The notes beneath the pieces were generated by a model. That model was given only the letters and a program-made list of their open reading frames with translations, was not told the DNA's origin and searched no databases. Below, piece by piece: positions 60,125 through 64,000 of a stretch of DNA of 64,000 nt. The translations under genes were made by a program, and so were the position numbers. The first letter of the stretch is position 1; each line of letters begins with the position of its first letter. The DNA is from Isoetes taiwanensis (lineage: Eukaryota; Streptophyta; Lycopodiopsida; Isoetales; Isoetaceae), in NCBI GenBank assembly GCA_021234155.1, contig JAJEKV010000031.1, forward strand, positions 5,406,748-5,470,747, given 5' to 3'.

Positions 60125-61165
60125 CGTGGATAATCGAGGCGATGTTACTAGAAGGAAAGCAAGATCCATTTTCTAATACGTTGGCTCCCTAAATCGCCCA
60201 ATCTATCAAGGATAGTCAGGGGCAATATATGTCAGAAAGCTTTGAGATGAGCATTGGAGTAACTTAGACAATCAAATACTAGAAACTAAATTTGGCTTTC
60301 TTTCTAAATACAATATCTCTCCATTGTCCCAGAGAATTGAAACTTTCTAGTCTTAAGGTTTCTATGTTCTTATCTAAGATCTCTTCTTATCTTATGCATA
60401 ATGCTAGAAGTGACCTTAGATATAAACAGAGAATCCTTAAGACTACAAAGTATTCAATCCTCTTGGACAATCATGAGCATTGGAGCAACTTAGACAGTCA
60501 AATACTAGAAATTGGATTTGGCTTTCTTTCTAAACACAATATCTCTCCATTGTCCCAGAGAACTAAAACTTTCTAGTCTTAAAGATTCTTCTCTTCTTAT
60601 CTTATGCATAATGCTAGAAGTGACCTTAGATATAAACAGAGAATCTTTAAAACTACAAAGTATTCAATCCTCTTGGATAATCGAGGCGACGTTGTTACTA
60701 GAAAGAAAGCAAGATCCATTTTCTAATATGTTGACTCCCTAACTCACCCAATTTATCAAGGATAGTCAAGGGCAATATATGTCAGGAAGCTTTGAGATGA
60801 GCATTGGAGCAACTTAGACAGTCAAATACTAGAAATTGGATTTGGCTTTCTTTCTAAACACAATATCTCTCCATTGTCCCAGAGAACTAAAACTTTCTAG
60901 TCTTAAAGATTCTATGTTCTTATATAAGGTCTCTTCTTATCTTATGCATAATGCTAGAAGTGACCTTAGATATAAACAGAGAATCTTTAAAACTACAAAG
61001 TATTCAATCCTCTTGGATAATCGAGGCGACGTTGTTACTAGAAAGAAAGCAAGATCCATTTTCTAATACTTTGACTCCCTAACTCACCCAATTTATCAAG
61101 GATAGTCAAGGGCAATATATGTCAGAAAGCTTTGAGATGAGCATTGGAGCAACTTAGCATTGGAG
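60125..61165. repeat. 360-bp tandem array, unit C (about 3 copies)
   Basis: Inverted counterpart of the A array, with fewer and partly truncated units (one is missing the ATGTTCTTATATAAGGTC part near 60,590). Frames starting MAFFLNTIS or DLAFFLNTIS appear on the plus strand. Confidence 0.8.
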
Positions 61166-63220
61166 CATTGGAGTAGCATATGGAGAAACTCAATAAGCAT
61201 ATAGTTGCTGGCTAAAAGTTAGACAGAATCTAGTTTCTTACGATCTTATGATTTATTGCAATGGTTTTGTAGAATGTCTGAACGGTATATATTTGAAGCA
61301 TCCACTGAGGAAGAGCCACTTGCAATCTTAGATTTGGAAATGAAATTTTTTCTTTAAACAACTGATATTACAAGAATGTGATATCAAGGTAGACTTTTCT
61401 AGGTATTTTATTATAAGGGGCTCTAGGATTCTGATGTCAAAGACCTTCTTCAAAGAATTTTGCAAATGTTGAGTTCATTTTAGGCATTTTGCAGCATCCA
61501 TGGGTGAATTTAGTAGTTTATTGCTCCCCATGGCACCATCTACTAGACGTGTTTTATCTTGAAAGCCAGTGGTATACATAAGCTCTAGATCAATGACCAA
61601 TGACCAATAATCTGTTTCTTTGCTCTACTACATATTTGAACTTGAAGGCTACCCCCTATTATTGGCTTTAAAGATGAACAATTTTGACCGATAATGTCAA
61701 AGGAGGAGAACATCATCTAAATCTGCTAAATTTCCCCATAGATGCTGCAAAATGCCTTAAAACTTGAACTCATCATTTGCAAATATTTGATTTAGGTTTT
61801 CTTTAACAAGAAAATCCATGTCCACACCTAAAGAAGCTTGTTTTGACATCAAATTCTTGTAAAATGAATTGTAACAGGGACTTAAAGCTTAATAGCTTTG
61901 CACAACAGAGCTATCTTTAAGACTAGTAGTAAAGATGAACGACGCAATTTCATCAATCTAAGAAACCACAATTCTATTGGCAAGGGTGTTATGGAATATC
62001 TGAAGATTATTTATTTAAAAGATCCATTGAGCAAAAGCCACTTGCAACTTACTAATTTATTGGCAATGGTTTTGTGGAATGTATTCTTGAATTTAGACAT
62101 GGCAAGGAAAGTCCATGGCAAGGAATGGGTAGCAAAACTATCTAAAACCATACCATAAGATGGAAAACTAATTCACAAGCGTACCTTGCATCCGAGGATT
62201 CCCCAAACGGCTTCTTGCTACTTCAACTTGGTCCTTCATTTTATTGTGTATACTTCATTTGCTATTTGATAATTCAAATATGTTAATTCGGCCAAGAAAC
62301 AAAACAAAACAAGGATAAGGATCAACCATACGCTCCATAATAATCATAACTATATCAAGTGCAAAGTTGGCAGAAAATACTCTAAGTGCATGCATATAAG
62401 TTAAGACTAAAATGAGGCACTAAAAACAAATTTACAAACATACCTCAATGGTTATCCAAGCGTGTCGTCCATATCGTAAATGAACCAAAAATCTTATATT
62501 GAATCTTAGTCATGTTACATCTAGAAGAAGAGAAGCCCTCAGATTAAGGAGCAATTTATGCTCCAATATATAAATTGCTCCCAAATCTGAGTGCTCTCTT
62601 CTTCTATTCTGTAATCGAACCAAAATTTCTTATAAGGTTTTCTATCCTCATGGCTTCGTTAAACGGCCCTGTTTGGAACAAACGTAAGACATGTATTATA
62701 AGGAGCAATAGCTAAATCTTAGTAACCTTAGTAATAACCTTTAGTAATAACTAAATCCTTAGTAACCTTATTATAACCTTAGTAATAGCTAAATCCTTTC
62801 CTTCTCCATAAAGCGGCACTAAAAACAAATTCATACATACCTTGGTTATCCAGCGCCATCGAGTCCGTAAGCACCCTTACCCTAAAAAAAAAATGCACTA
62901 ATAGCCTATAAATACTCTAATATTATATTGTGCTTTATATATACGTGATAAAAAAGGAAATATACCCTAATATTGTGCGTTATTTTTGTTTGATATTTTA
63001 TTTTTGTTTTTATTTCTGCCGCCACCATAGCAGAGGCAGTCTAGGTATGCCACTTCCTCTCTTCCTTGCTCTGCTCTGTTCTTCATCAGAGATTTTTTTC
63101 GCAATTATAGGTACCATTTCAATTGCGATGCTCATCATTTTACCAAATTTTACAGGTCAACCTTTCGTTTGTCCATCATTGTTGCAGCTGTTTTGCCTCT
63201 AGAGAGAAAAGAAATTGCTC
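61166..63220. other. Unit C spacer with unrecognised ORF and hairpin
   Basis: Counterpart of 12,530-14,620. The ORF at 61,898-62,158 (KGVMEYLKIIYLKDPLSKS) is open here and in A. The hairpin lies at about 62,522-62,608, and TTAGTAACC-type repeats at 62,715-62,800. No family is recognised. Confidence 0.35.
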
Positions 63221-63223
63221 CAA

Positions 63224-63531
63224 ATGGCAGGCCAACAAGCACCAACTCTGTTATTCAGGCAGCTCTTTGAAAAGGAATCCAGCACTTACACCTATTTACT
63301 TGCAGATCTGAGCGATCCTGAGAAGCCTGCTCTGGTATTGAGAAACTCATGATTTAGACACTTTTGAATTGGATATTCACTGACAGTATTTTGAATTTGC
63401 AGCTGATTGACCCGGTTGACAAGACGGTAGATAGAGACTTGAATCTAATTAAAGAGCTTGGACTGACGCTATAGTATGCATTGAACACACATGTCCATGC
63501 AGATCACGTGACTGGAACAGGGCTTCTGAAG
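63224..63531 (+). pseudogene. ETHE1: ETHE1 (persulfide dioxygenase) first two exons, unit C
   Basis: Exon 1 is 63,224-63,334 ([20 protein letters not shown]) and exon 2 is 63,403-63,531, with [19 protein letters not shown] and the metal motif [13 protein letters not shown]. Residues agree better with plant ETHE1 than those of B (for example FRQLF, DRDLN), but a TAG at 63,473-63,475 interrupts exon 2 just before YALNTH. The downstream enzyme is missing. Confidence 0.85.
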
Positions 63532-63539
63532 GTGGGTGT

Positions 63540-63945
63540 ACTGCATTTGCATTTGGCACCGGAACCATAAACATGGGCGAGCTTGATCTTCAACAGGTTA
63601 GTACGTTCCAAGTAGTGTGGAAAAGCTTTGAAGGGGGTTCAGATGGACAGGGAGCAAGATTGCATGTTAACATCACAGAAGGATTTCATTGTATATGATA
63701 CTATTCACATCCAAACTCTGTAATCAATCCAGGAAATGCTGTTGTTGTAAGGCAAAATTCAGGGTCTTCAGCAGTAGCAAATCCAGTGAATTTTTAATTA
63801 GTTTGGGGCAGCCAAAGTTGGGATGGAAAACAAAGCAGCCTTGGTTTTTGCTGGCTGCCTGTTGTCCCCCAAGGTTATAGCCCTTTGGGATACCTTGTTA
63901 CACAAACTCAACTCAAGATAAGCCTGACCTTGACAACAACAAACA
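63540..63945 (+). pseudogene. DUF946/VPS62-like fragment, unit C
   Basis: Follows ETHE1 exon 2 as in A and B, with [34 protein letters not shown] and LVWGSQSWDGKQ-type residues, a stop in the FHC-stop-YYS position and a frameshift near 63,860. The DLDQVLACAKNDLT part of B is deleted here, as in A. The start of the WDR20-like block follows up to the window end. Confidence 0.75.
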
Positions 63946-64000
63946 ACCCTTCTATTCTTGGATCCTCAAAGCCTTAATATTGGCACTACGGGATCCTGGA

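Larger units (their letters stand above)
52122..64000 (-). repeat. Segmental duplication unit C (inverted copy, runs off the window)
   Basis: The reverse complement matches A/B. 52,122 to about 56,390 equals about 4,170 down to 1 of A (21,480 down to 17,358 of B). 56,390-56,976 equals the 16,760-17,357 junction, and 59,503-64,000 equals 16,735 down to about 11,740. It is therefore collinear with the end of one unit joined to the start of the next, interrupted by a 2.5-kb insertion at 56,977-59,503. Confidence 0.88.

Noticed and set aside
1-64000. Organelle or ribosomal RNA insertions
   Set aside because: I looked for recognisable rRNA, plastid or mitochondrial gene sequence on both strands and saw none.

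Overview
The window looks like nuclear DNA of a land plant with a large, repeat-rich genome. It is AT-rich, has GT-AG introns, degraded Ty1/copia, LINE, Helitron-type, MULE-like and SINE-like elements, and gene pieces with plant-type family members (AUGMIN subunit 5, DUF946/VPS62-like, plant-type ETHE1, SR45a/Tra2-like). A seed-free plant or other large-genome plant is possible, but the sequence does not fix the species. Only one gene looks complete.

Layout. (1) Unit A, 1-17,357, is followed head to tail by unit B, 17,358 to about 37,075. They are copies of the same block, offset by about 17.36 kb and then by indels. (2) 37,075-52,120 is single-copy relative to the units. It holds an intact SR45a/Tra2-like splicing-factor gene (39,604-42,139, minus), LINE pieces, a tRNA-like SINE, a Helitron replicase/helicase fragment, a MULE-like element with a nested insertion, an AUGMIN5 exon between two long direct repeats, and an ATP-phosphoribosyltransferase (HISN1) pseudogene. 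(3) Unit C, about 52,122 to the window end, is an inverted copy. Read in reverse it runs from the distal part of one unit across the A/B-type junction into the start of the next, so it was copied from an already tandem arrangement.

Content of the unit (described on the minus strand of A and B). Two ETHE1 persulfide-dioxygenase exons run into a DUF946/VPS62-like piece, then into a multi-exon WDR20/creC-like WD40 pseudogene whose last exon lies 5-6 kb further on. Beyond this are a small deleted copia element with a shared 5-bp target duplication, a tandem array of about 360-bp repeats, a second VPS62-like scrap and long stretches I do not recognise. Stops and frameshifts show that these are pseudogenes.

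The most unusual signals are: (a) a systematic difference between copies in which CAG/CTG in one copy is CG (or CGG/CGA/ACG) in another. This is the plant CHG methylation context and suggests either methylation-driven base-calling error or a peculiar mutation process. (b) A 555-bp near-perfect palindrome at 32,005-32,559, present only in unit B. (c) The chimeric ETHE1-VPS62-WDR20 order. (d) Tandem exon duplication inside the intact SR gene.
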